A stretch of DNA of 62,893 bases from Bryobacterales bacterium. Lineage in GTDB: Bacteria; Acidobacteriota; Terriglobia; Bryobacterales; UBA6623. Position numbers and translations under genes: made by a program. The notes under the pieces were generated by a model. It was not told where the DNA came from and did no database searches. It saw nothing but the letters and a program-made list of their open reading frames with translations. How positions within the stretch are numbered: the first letter of the stretch is position 1; each line of letters starts with the position of its first letter. Location: assembly GCA_028819255.1 (NCBI GenBank), contig JAPPMB010000140.1:1-62893 (forward strand). The letters are read 5' to 3'. Shown piece after piece: positions 1 to 8,070 of this stretch.

Positions 1-363
1 CCTACCGCCGAATTAATCTGAGAAAAGCTCGTCCGAACATTCCGGCTTTCTACAGCGGAGGAGGACGGCGGGAGGGCTGTTGCGGTTGGGGATGGACTCG
101 ACGTAGAAGGCCACGGGATCTACATGGAAACACAATTGTTCCGTAATGATTTATATCAGAAGGGATACAAGAGTGTCAAGTGAAAAATTACATGGAAACA
201 GAAATACAGTTTCCAGAGGTGGTCTGGTGAGAGGTAACCCGTTTGGTTCGAACGACTTACAGGTATGCCAGCCCTGCTAGTTTGGGATGAAGTTCAGCCT
301 AGAGTGGGGAGCACACGCCGCAGACACAAGGTGTCGGCGGGGGCGCCGCGCGCCCTGCTCCCG
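1..363. other. non-coding / unassigned left edge
   Basis: No convincing gene is visible here. A locally AT-rich stretch around 120-230 contains two copies of the phrase TACATGGAAACA (near 120 and 190), about 70 bases apart. They could be a degenerate direct repeat, but nothing shows a function. Confidence 0.4.
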
Positions 364-810
364 CTACCCGAGCAGAGTGAGGTCTAGGCCCGGGACAGCT
401 GCGAATGCCTTGTCAGTCGTAACAAGGCCCAAGCCGCTGGCAAGGGCAAAGCCCGCCAAATACGAGTCCATCCAGACTTTGGGGCTTGCGGTGTCGCGTA
501 GCGCCAGCCGCTTCCAGCGGGCTTCGAGCCGAGATGGCTCCTCGGCCTGGCAAACGATCCGGTCGTCACTCAGGATCTGCTCGTATAGCCGCCATGCCTG
601 TCGATTCGTGAGCGGCGGCGTACCGTAGCAGTCCATTACGGCTGCTGTTGTGACCAGTCTTAGAAGCGATTGCTGCGTTGCTCGGCAAAAGCAGACAGCA
701 TCGGGCATGTCGATAGTAGCGAACCAGTCCCGGGCTACACGGTGGTGCTGGTGCTCAGAGAGGACAAGAGCCAGCCAGACATTGCTATCGCACAATACCA
801 AGATCGGCAA
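364..810 (-). CDS. vapC: PIN-domain toxin, VapC-like ribonuclease
   Basis: Small PIN-domain protein of about 148 residues, expected to be an RNA-cleaving toxin held in check by the upstream antitoxin. The first acidic residue lies in LVLCDSNVWLAL near the N terminus, and further acids occur in WMDSYLAG and VTTDKAF. This is the usual spacing of PIN Mg2+ ligands. The reading frame is open further upstream, but a TTG at 810 (or 801) places the start just before the PIN beta-1 strand and overlaps the antitoxin end by about 26 bases, as is typical for vapBC. No lesion is visible, so it may be functional. Assignment to the PIN family is firm; the target RNA is unknown. Confidence 0.8.
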   Translation of the reverse strand: MPILVLCDSNVWLALVLSEHQHHRVARDWFATIDMPDAVCFCRATQQSLLRLVTTAAVMDCYGTPPLTNRQAWRLYEQILSDDRIVCQAEEPSRLEARWKRLALRDTASPKVWMDSYLAGFALASGLGLVTTDKAFAAVPGLDLTLLG

Positions 811-1057
811 CCTCCCCGTCCGCCAGAATGTCGGCAACGCGTTCCGGGGTGAGCTCATCACCGGGCTTCGCCGGATGTGCGCACTCCACCAGCGGGAACT
901 GGACGCGATTGCGAACCATCCTCTTCTCGGGCGAGGCTGCGGTCAGGCCCAGCCTGAGCAGATTGGCAACGACCTCCTTTAGCTTTAGATTCTCTTCGGC
1001 CGCGCGGATCCTGACTGTGCGCATCAATTCGTCCGGCAGGTCCAGCGTAGTCTTCAT
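785..1057 (-). CDS. vapB: VapB-like antitoxin (ribbon-helix-helix type)
   Basis: A 90-residue protein starting MKTTLDLPDEL, the classic beginning of a ribbon-helix-helix DNA-binding antitoxin. That segment is the beta strand that contacts DNA. The second half (about 45-90) is acidic/proline-rich and would be the toxin-wrapping tail. It lies immediately upstream of, and overlaps, the PIN toxin gene on the same strand, so the two form one operon. It probably autoregulates through the imperfect palindrome just upstream of its start (1059-1073). Confidence 0.82.
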   Translation of the reverse strand: MKTTLDLPDELMRTVRIRAAEENLKLKEVVANLLRLGLTAASPEKRMVRNRVQFPLVECAHPAKPGDELTPERVADILADGEVADLGIVR

Positions 1058-1058
1058 T

Positions 1059-1073
1059 CTGTAAATATACCAG
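1059..1073. promoter_or_regulatory. candidate vapBC operator/promoter
   Basis: The 15-base sequence CTGTAAATATACCAG directly upstream of the antitoxin ATG is an imperfect palindrome. Read on the minus strand it includes a TATATT -10-like element. Position and symmetry fit autoregulation by a ribbon-helix-helix antitoxin; binding is inference. Confidence 0.35.
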
Positions 1074-1389
1074 AATTATGGTTTTCCAGCTTGTACGGTC
1101 TCGTCCAACGTCAGGCACATTCCGTTGACGGGGGCTGAGGCTCCTGATTTCGGTCCATCGCTGCTCGCACGGCTTGTAGAGCAGGTGGTTGGGGCTCCAT
1201 TCGCATGGCAAGGAGGTGTTCAGCCGAGATCCTGAGCGGCATGGACGGGGAAGCGGCCAAGGCGGAAACAGCGGGACGTGACGCCCTGCAAGGCATTGCT
1301 CGACACACTGACAGGTCCGTTGCATGACTTTCCAGGCCGGGCCGGCGGCAGGGCGAGGGCCTCGTCCGTGCGGTTCGAGCAATGGCGGC

Positions 1390-1700
1390 TGGCCTTCTGC
1401 ACGCATCGGAACCGGGGCTGGCAACCGATGGTGGAGATCGCCGTGTTGGTCAGGCACGCCGGATAGGGCGGCAAGTCACGCACGCGCACGCGACAGCGGT
1501 CTTAGCCGCAGATGAAGTACCGCACGAAGTGAACCCGATTCTCGATGTGCCGGTGGTCTCGCCGGTCTTGGCCGCGTTCCGTTCCTGTTCGTTGCGGATG
1601 ACCTGTCCTGGTCCGTGGAGACCGGCATGTTCGGCCCTTTCCGGACCAAGAAACCCCTGATCGATCGAGACAGATCCGGCTTCAGGGCAGTGCCCGCACG
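1390..1700 (-). pseudogene. ISAs1-family transposase C-terminal remnant
   Basis: On the minus strand one frame reads HIENRVHFVRYF, then an in-frame TAA, then DRCRVRVRDLPPYPACLTN and TAISTIGCQPRFR. This matches the conserved C-terminal end of ISAs1-type DDE transposases (HxxIENRLHYVRD...RVR...P..LA.LRN.AI). The N-terminal two thirds are unrecognisable and the remaining part has a stop codon and apparent frameshifts, so it is dead. A second copy of the same C-terminal segment lies at about 40780-40915. The rest of 1074-1709 holds no other gene that I can support. Confidence 0.6.
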
Positions 1701-1709
1701 TCCGGTGAA

Positions 1710-3173
1710 TCACCCGGCCAGCCGCCGCGCCGTGTTGTGGAGCCGGTCCTTCCAAGCAATCCGGTCGAGCCACTCGTTCGGAATGCCGGAGAGGCCATAG
1801 ATGGCACCTGCAAGCTGGCCCGTTACCGCCGCCACGGTATCGGCGTCTTCGGCCAAGTTGGCTGCGAGCAGAACGGCGTTGCGGAAGTTGCCCGTGCGTG
1901 CGACCGACCAGATGGCGGCTTCAAGCGTGTGGACGACATAACCGCTGGACCGGATCGAGTTCCTCGCCTTCCCGCGCCAGCCGCCACCGAGAATCTCCGC
2001 GATCTGGGGAGCGCCTCTGAAGGATCTCGGAGCGAGGACGTCCCGCCGCAGCTCGCCGGAGATGGCGTCCGCCAGCAGGGTGGCGAAGGCGCGGCAACCA
2101 TCGATCGCTTCCGTCGCCGCATGCGTCGTTCGAGACTGTTGCGCGGCAACGTCGTCAAGCCGGTCACGTTCCCTCCAGTACCGCAGGGCCACGGGGGCGA
2201 ACCGCATCAGGGAGCCGTTCCCAGCAGAATACGGATCGGTCGAACCGGCCAGCGCGTCGCCGGTCCGGAGATAGCGCTCGAGCGCCTGACGAATCGTGTT
2301 CCCGATATCAAAGCACCGCCCGGTGCAAGAGTACTCGCCGTTCCGCCACCATGCGACAAACCGGTCCATCAGATCGCGGCAGTCGAGGCGTCCCTTCGCC
2401 AGCAAGCTGTCGGCGAGAGCCAGAGCCATCGCCGTGTCGTCCGTCCAGCAACCGGGCCGGAGGCCGAAGGGGCCGCCCCCAACAATATCGACCAGCCGCG
2501 GATTCCTGTCGCGCTGACTGAACTCAAGCGTTGTTCCGAGAGCATCGCCGACCGCGAGGCCGAGGAAAGCCCCCATCGCTCGGTCTCGGATGCCCTCCCA
2601 TGTCTTCGACGGAGCGATCGCCGGCACCGGCTTGCAACGCTCGATATGGTGCTCCTGATCCCAAGTCTCGATGGCCCCCGACCTTGCGACACGCACCTTG
2701 CGGATCGCATCGTGCGAATCCTCTCCGAGCTCGACGAGCAGGCGGGCGGCGACCGTCCCGGCCCGGCCCAGTCCACCCTTGCAGTGGACCAGCACGTCGA
2801 ATCCCATCCGCAACCGGTCGCGGATGGCCTCGCCGGCAGCCTTCCAGCCGTCTTCAAACTCTGATCCGGGCGGCGACACGTCCCGGATCGGCAGGTGCCA
2901 CCACTCCATATGCCGGTCCTGCACAGCCTTGGAAAGCCCTCGAACCCGCAATCGGTCAAACTCCGGATCCGTGATCAGGCTGATCACGGCCGTCGCTCCC
3001 CAACGCTGAACCACATCGAGGTCGAGATCCAGGTCGCGATCCCACGGCCCGGTCATCCCGCGCGGATCCTTCTTGCCGGGACACAAGGTGATTCCGATTC
3101 GGCCCAGGCCGTCCCCAAGGCGGACGCTGCCAATGCGAAGAGGATGGCTCGTGCTTGTCCTACCAGTCGACAT
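1710..3173 (-). CDS. dual-specificity phosphatase-like / ADP-ribosylglycohydrolase fusion
   Basis: A 487-residue two-domain protein. Residues about 20-180 are a cysteine phosphatase domain with the P-loop HCKGGLGRAG (Cys131, Arg137; CX5R) and an upstream candidate general-acid Asp in PIRDVSPPG. Residues about 195-487 are an ADP-ribosylglycohydrolase (DraG/ARH fold): GAFLGLAVGDALG, the Mg-binding WTDDTAM around 243-249, NGSLMRFAP, and the C-terminal AEDADTVAAVTGQ metal site. The ARH half should hydrolyse ADP-ribosyl groups from protein or nucleic acid; the phosphatase half would remove phosphate from a protein or a sugar/nucleotide. Both active sites look intact. Substrates are unknown. The gene is monocistronic on the minus strand. 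Confidence 0.85.
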   Translation of the reverse strand: MSTGRTSTSHPLRIGSVRLGDGLGRIGITLCPGKKDPRGMTGPWDRDLDLDLDVVQRWGATAVISLITDPEFDRLRVRGLSKAVQDRHMEWWHLPIRDVSPPGSEFEDGWKAAGEAIRDRLRMGFDVLVHCKGGLGRAGTVAARLLVELGEDSHDAIRKVRVARSGAIETWDQEHHIERCKPVPAIAPSKTWEGIRDRAMGAFLGLAVGDALGTTLEFSQRDRNPRLVDIVGGGPFGLRPGCWTDDTAMALALADSLLAKGRLDCRDLMDRFVAWWRNGEYSCTGRCFDIGNTIRQALERYLRTGDALAGSTDPYSAGNGSLMRFAPVALRYWRERDRLDDVAAQQSRTTHAATEAIDGCRAFATLLADAISGELRRDVLAPRSFRGAPQIAEILGGGWRGKARNSIRSSGYVVHTLEAAIWSVARTGNFRNAVLLAANLAEDADTVAAVTGQLAGAIYGLSGIPNEWLDRIAWKDRLHNTARRLAG

Positions 3174-3288
3174 CGCTTGCGGGGGGAATTATATGCGAGC
3201 TTCGCATCGCGTTCGGGACGGCCCGCGATTCACTGGCCGCGACGTAGCGCCAGGCCAACTCCGCTCCATTGGTACGTCTCGGTTCCCT

Positions 3289-4379
3289 TCAGAAAGGGCC
3301 GACCTTGAGAAGTTTCTCGGCGTTCTTGTGGGCGATCTTCTCCTTGACGGGCCGGGGCAGGTCAACCGCCCGCAACCAGTCGGCGCCAACCTTGTTGCTC
3401 ACAAATGGATAATCCAGCGCGAACATCACGCGGTCCTCGCCCATGACGGACAGTACCAGCCTCAGCAGCTCGTCACGGAAGAACGCGCTGGTCGTGATCC
3501 AGAAGTTGTCGTGGAAGTACTGCTGCACGGGCTTCTGCAGCGTGTCCGAGGTGATCCTGGCCAAGTCATCCCCAAAGCGCCAGTAGAAGAACGGCAGTCC
3601 TTCTCCCATGTGCCCGACGATGATCTGCAGCTTTGGAAACCTGTCGAAGACTCCGCTAGTGATCATGCGCAGGCACTGCAGAGCGACCTCCTGATGCCAG
3701 CCATGGCCTGCGCCGCTGAGAACGCGGCTCACCCACTCGTTGCCCAAGCCGTCGTAGTAGATGTCCATCACCCTGGGGGAAGCCCAGTTCGGGTGAATGT
3801 AGATCGGCACGTCGAGCGCCTCGGCGCGAGCGAGCACCGGCGCGAAGTCGGCGTGGTCGAGGGATTTGCCGTGGATCGCCCCATAGGTCATGCAGCCCAG
3901 GAAGCCAAGCTCGCGCACCGCGTATTCGAGTTCGTCGCGGAGCGGCCTCCGGCTCGCTCAGCGGCAGCGTGGCAAAGGCGCGCAAGGGATCCGGGTAGGC
4001 GGGAGTGACCTCGTTGGCGACCCAGGAATTGAGCTTGCGGGCGTAAGCGACACTCTCGGCTCCAGGCAGGTCCTGGGCACCGGGCGTCAAAGCCGATAGG
4101 ACCTGGATGTCGATGCCTGCCGCATCCATGTCGGCGATGCGGCCGGCGCCGACGTTGTTGATGTCGAACCAGGGCAGGCCCTTCGGGAACCTGATGCCGT
4201 TGAGCCGTCGCAGCTCAGGCGTCGCAAAATGCTCTTTGAGCCCGAGCAGGAACAGGTCCCCATCCTGGCCCTCGGCGGCTGCCGCATGCTGGGCAGTGCG
4301 GTTGCCGCGGCTGCCGTGGCACGCAGAACTGCGGCGCGGCGCAGGAACTGGCGTCAGCTAAAGGCCCTGTGAACCATCT
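3289..4379 (-). pseudogene. Tat-secreted amidohydrolase (ACMSD-like) pseudogene
   Basis: The remains of a metal-dependent amidohydrolase-2 family protein with a twin-arginine leader. Three lesions are visible. (1) The leader begins MVHRAFS then has an in-frame TGA where an Arg codon (CGA) would complete SRRQFLRRAA. (2) A frameshift between leader and mature part (near 4290). (3) A frameshift near 3940, after ...FATLPLSEPEA, with the rest continuing in another frame. The C-terminal 209 residues read cleanly (MTYGAIHG, IYIHPNWASP, IVGHMGEGLPFF, FALDYPFVS), which are the family's His and Asp ligand regions. It would have been a periplasmic hydrolase/decarboxylase of aromatic or related acids. 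Confidence 0.8.
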
Positions 4380-4729
4380 CGTGACTTTGGTGAGAGCGTG
4401 CGTCAATCATGAATTGAAGTCCGTTCGCATCAATTGTCGGACTCCGTCCCCTGACGGCGTTCCCATCAACGTTCTTGCCAGTGTGTGACAAGAGATCGGT
4501 CATTGCGATCTTGGCTTGACCTAAGACTCGACCTTGTCCTTAACACTTGCGTCACCGTATGCGACGAGAAGTTTGATGAGGACGTCCAGATGGAGTTCAA
4601 GGACGGGGCCAAGCCATTCGGAGCATCCTGTAACTTCCCTGCCTCGATCCTGCCATACCCGTACGCTTGCCCTGGACGTGCCATGCCGCCAACGGATCGG
4701 TTCAGCGAGGCCGACTCTCTCCGGTTTCC
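4380..4729. other. intergenic, no gene seen
   Basis: About 350 bases between the dead amidohydrolase and the next minus-strand gene. A 70-codon open frame on the minus strand (4521-4733, TTG start) has no recognisable motif or ribosome binding site, and I do not call it. Confidence 0.4.
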
Positions 4730-5392
4730 TCAATAGTAAATGAGTGTGAATGCCTCACCTGCATAGTGGATGTATTCCGCGGTATTGGCGAGTCGATTTC
4801 GAGCCACTTCCATGCGTTGTCGTATGAATCCTTCCGGATCCAGAGCGTTCGGAATCAGCGCGATCAGGTTCATTTCCGACGCAATCCTCCTGAGAATCAT
4901 GGCATGGCTGTTCGCTTCGCTCTTCGGGTAGAAACTCGCGAATCCCGCGTTGCCTGCCTGCTCCACGTTTGCCATGAACGCAGCCTGATAGCCTATGAGC
5001 GTGTTGCTTTCCTCAAGAAGCCGCGTCGCGGCCGCGCTGTCACCAAGGAGCGCGGCGAACGCCCAGTTCACCTCCAGCGCCGCCCAGCCGACATTGAAGG
5101 TCGCGAGATTGGACGCGATCGTTCCGGAGGCGTTTGCAATCTCCACGACTGCGTTCGCGGTGACGAACGCCTCGTATGGCGTCGCGCCTCGCGCCTCCAT
5201 GATCGCCGTCCGGAAAGTCTCCGTGCTGAATCCTTCCGTGCCGGAAAGAACGGGGAGCTCAGTCATCACGCGCCGAGCCGAACCGATGACCGCAAGCGCG
5301 TCGTCGACAGCTGCGGTCTTCTCGGCGGCATGCAGGCCGATCGTCAACGCCAAGGTGACGGCAGAGATGCGGGTGAGTGTGATCGCGGTCAT
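4730..5392 (-). CDS. secreted hypothetical protein, helical
   Basis: A 220-residue protein of unknown family. The frame is open further upstream, but the ATG at 5392 has an AAGGAG Shine-Dalgarno sequence seven bases before it and is followed by a signal peptide (MTAITLTRISAVTLALTIGLHAAE). The mature part is alanine-rich and helical throughout, with no cysteines, metal motif or membrane span. This suggests a periplasmic helical-bundle protein. It follows the quinoprotein operon on the same strand but is separated from it by about 180 bases, so cotranscription is uncertain. Confidence 0.6.
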   Translation of the reverse strand: MTAITLTRISAVTLALTIGLHAAEKTAAVDDALAVIGSARRVMTELPVLSGTEGFSTETFRTAIMEARGATPYEAFVTANAVVEIANASGTIASNLATFNVGWAALEVNWAFAALLGDSAAATRLLEESNTLIGYQAAFMANVEQAGNAGFASFYPKSEANSHAMILRRIASEMNLIALIPNALDPEGFIRQRMEVARNRLANTAEYIHYAGEAFTLIYY

Positions 5393-5573
5393 TCCATGCT
5401 CCTTTTGCGGGATATGCGACGAGGCCCGGTGAGTGTCTCCGTACGCTCCCATCTTCTGAGACGCACGCCCCGCCGCAGCAGGTACGCGCACCCGGCCAAG
5501 GGAAAGGGCGTGCGACCGGCTCAGCCGCCAGTCGCACCGAACGATGGACTTCGGCCGAAGGCCAGGCCCCCGC

Positions 5574-7196
5574 CTACTCTCGCAGCCCGAACACGAACAT
5601 TGCGTTCCCCGACGAGACCGCAATGCGCTGCTTGCCTCCCGCCGTGAACGTGATCGGCGAGGCCGCCACGATGCCCCCGAGGTTGATCGTCAGGATGTTC
5701 TTCCCCGTGAAGGAGTCCAGCACGAGCATGAATCCTTCCCTGCTGCCTGTGACGAGCATGTCGCCGGCGGTGGACAGGATCCCGCTCTCGCCGATCCCGG
5801 TCATTCGGAACTCCCACTCCAGGTCGCCCGTGGTGGGGGAGAGCGCCCGGATGGCGCCGTAGCCCTGCTGCTCCTCGGAGTCCTTCATCGTGTTCGGCCA
5901 CACCCCGTGCGGAACGCTGCCGGGGTAGCGGTTGCCGCGCGTGTACGTCGGATCTCCCTTGTGGTACACGCTTGAGTATTCCCAGGCGGAAACGTAGAAC
6001 AGTCCCGTCTTCTCGCTGTAGGCCGGCGAGTACCAGTTCGTCCCGCCCTGCACCGCCGGCGAGACCCTCACGCCCTCCCGCGTCGGCGACGCCTCAGGAA
6101 TCTTGATGGGCCTGCCGTTCTCGTCGAGCCCCTTGGCCCATGTGACCTCGACGAAGTTCTTGCCGTGGAGAAACTCTCCGGTCGTGCGATCCAGAACGTA
6201 GTAGAAGCCGTTCCGGTTCGCCCAGAGCATCAGCTTGCGCTGCTCGCCCTCCCACTCGCGGTCCACTAGGACCGGGATCTGGACCGCGTCCCAGTCCCAC
6301 TCGTCGTGCGGCGTGAACTGGAAGTGCCACCTCAGCTTTCCGGTGTCCGCATCCAGGGCCACGACGGAATCCGTGTAGAGGTTGTCCCCCAGCCGCACGT
6401 CGCCATTCCAGTCGGGCGCCGGATTGCCGACTCCCCAATAGGTCAGATTCAGTTCGGGGTCGTACGATCCGGTGAGCCAGATAGACCCTCCCCCGCGCTC
6501 CCAGGAGTCCCCCGACCATGTCTCGTGCCCGGGCTCTCCCGGCCCGGGGATCGTGTGGAACCGCCAGATCTCGTCTCCGTTCCGCGGATCGAGCGCGACG
6601 ATGAATCCGCGGATGCCGTACTCGCCGCCCGCGGACCCCACGATCAGCTTGTCCTTCAGGACCAGCGGTGCATGGGTGAGCGAGTAGCCTCCGGTGGGGT
6701 CCACAATCTGCCTCGAAAAAACGACCGCGCCGGTCTTCGCATCCAGGGCGACCAGCTTGCCGTCGATGGTCCCCATGTAGAGGGTGTCGCCCAGGATGGC
6801 CAGTCCGCGGTTGATGCGCCCACAGCAGACGTTGACCGTCCCGTCCATGGCGTGCGTGTACTGCCAGAACTTTCGGCCGGTCACCGCGTCCAGCGCAACA
6901 ACGTCGTTGGGCATCTGAACGACGTAGACCACGTCGTCGACCACGAGCGGCGTCATCTCGAACTTGTGGAGCGACCTTGCCTGGAACACCCACTTGAGTT
7001 CCAGATCGGCCACGTTCTCGCGGTTGATCTGGTCGAGTGGCGAATGGTGCTGGCTGCTGTAGGTCCGGTTGTAGGTGAGCCAGTTTCCGGGCTCCTCGTC
7101 GGCGCGCAGAATGCGCTCGAACGTGACCTGGGCCGCCAGCGGGCCCGCGATGAGGGCGATGAATGCCGCCGCGGCAATGACGCTATTCCGTGGCAT
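5574..7196 (-). CDS. PQQ-dependent alcohol dehydrogenase with lanthanide-type ligand set
   Basis: A 540-residue periplasmic quinoprotein (eight-bladed propeller) with a signal peptide (MPRNSVIAAAAFIALIAGPL). The adjacent-cysteine disulfide that sits over PQQ is Cys124-Cys125 (VNVCCGRINRG). Metal-ligand candidates are Glu192 (GGEYGIRG), Asn258 (GVGNPAPDW) and Asp301 in PHDEWDWDAV. Asp303, two residues after Asp301, is the extra acid that marks lanthanide-dependent XoxF/PedH-type enzymes; calcium enzymes have Ala there. The ATG at 7196 overlaps the upstream cytochrome c gene by 14 bases, so the two are translationally linked and the cytochrome is the likely electron acceptor. The alcohol substrate is unknown. 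No PQQ-synthesis genes are present here. Confidence 0.88.
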   Translation of the reverse strand: MPRNSVIAAAAFIALIAGPLAAQVTFERILRADEEPGNWLTYNRTYSSQHHSPLDQINRENVADLELKWVFQARSLHKFEMTPLVVDDVVYVVQMPNDVVALDAVTGRKFWQYTHAMDGTVNVCCGRINRGLAILGDTLYMGTIDGKLVALDAKTGAVVFSRQIVDPTGGYSLTHAPLVLKDKLIVGSAGGEYGIRGFIVALDPRNGDEIWRFHTIPGPGEPGHETWSGDSWERGGGSIWLTGSYDPELNLTYWGVGNPAPDWNGDVRLGDNLYTDSVVALDADTGKLRWHFQFTPHDEWDWDAVQIPVLVDREWEGEQRKLMLWANRNGFYYVLDRTTGEFLHGKNFVEVTWAKGLDENGRPIKIPEASPTREGVRVSPAVQGGTNWYSPAYSEKTGLFYVSAWEYSSVYHKGDPTYTRGNRYPGSVPHGVWPNTMKDSEEQQGYGAIRALSPTTGDLEWEFRMTGIGESGILSTAGDMLVTGSREGFMLVLDSFTGKNILTINLGGIVAASPITFTAGGKQRIAVSSGNAMFVFGLRE

Positions 7197-7983
7197 CGGT
7201 CGCCTCCCTGAGTCTCTGGCTCGCCAGGTACGCCATGAGATTGTCAAAGTCGTCCCCCTGGATCTTGCCTTCGAAGGAAGGCATGGCAGAGGACCGGTCA
7301 ACCTCGAATTCGGCGAGGGCCGACTTGGACAGCGACACGAGCTGTCCCGACGCATCGATCAGCTGCACCGAGAAGGTGTCCTCGTTCATCCTCATGCCCG
7401 ACACTTGCTTGCCGTCCTCCGTCTTGGCCCTGACCATCCAGTGCTGCGGGTAGACCGCCTCATTCGGCTTGGTGACGGAGGTCTGCAGATGCCCCAGCGA
7501 CCGAATCGCTCCCACGTCGCTCAGGTCCGGCCCCATGCGTCCGCCTTCCCCGCGGATCCTGTGGCATCCGCTGCATCCGCTGGCAACGTAGACTGCCCTG
7601 CCCTTCTCGGCGTCGCCCTCCGCAAACTCCGCGCCGCGACCCTGGCTGAGCGAGCGAACAAACGAAACCAGCTGCCACAGCTGGCGGCCATCGAAGAAGA
7701 TCCCCGGCATCTCGGTTCCCGGAATTCCGACCGAGATCGTGGTGTAGAGATCCCTGTCGGTGCCGCCGTGCCGGAACATCCCGGCTGTCAGGTTGACCCC
7801 GCGGCCGCCCTCGCCTTCGATCCCGTGGCAGACGGCGCAGTGCGAACGGTAGAGCCGGCCGCCTGCCTCCACGTCCGACGCGGACGTGAACGGGTTTCTG
7901 TCGGTGTCGTCCGCGTGCTGCGCAGCGACGGGAACGGCCGTCAGGGCGATGGCAAGCGCCATCGATCTGTATCGATATCTCAA
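7183..7983 (-). CDS. di-haem cytochrome c
   Basis: A 266-residue secreted protein with signal peptide (MRYRYRSMALAIALTAVPVAA) and two c-type haem sites, CAVCH at residues 49-53 and CSGCH at 137-141. The second domain resembles the haem-binding domain common in secreted Planctomycetes/Acidobacteria proteins. It has an extended tail containing PQHWMVRAKT and DGKQVSGM and ends AMPSFEGKIQGDDFDNLMAYL, where Met may be an axial haem ligand. It is placed directly before, and overlaps, the quinoprotein dehydrogenase gene, so it probably accepts electrons from PQQ and passes them to a terminal oxidase. Confidence 0.88.
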   Translation of the reverse strand: MRYRYRSMALAIALTAVPVAAQHADDTDRNPFTSASDVEAGGRLYRSHCAVCHGIEGEGGRGVNLTAGMFRHGGTDRDLYTTISVGIPGTEMPGIFFDGRQLWQLVSFVRSLSQGRGAEFAEGDAEKGRAVYVASGCSGCHRIRGEGGRMGPDLSDVGAIRSLGHLQTSVTKPNEAVYPQHWMVRAKTEDGKQVSGMRMNEDTFSVQLIDASGQLVSLSKSALAEFEVDRSSAMPSFEGKIQGDDFDNLMAYLASQRLREATDATE

Positions 7984-8070
7984 GGCATACCTCCTGCGCC
8001 GGCAGAGCGCCGGCTGACCGCAGATATTCTAGCCGAATCGCAGTCGCAGTCGGCTTCCCGCGGCTTGGCC

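Noticed and set aside
1737..2864. 375-codon open frame antisense to the phosphatase/ADP-ribosylglycohydrolase gene
   Set aside because: High-GC shadow frame; low-complexity Arg/Pro/Gly composition and no family features, while the opposite strand has two intact domains.
4521..4733. 70-codon minus-strand frame between two genes
   Set aside because: TTG start without ribosome binding site, overlaps the neighbouring gene end, no recognisable feature.
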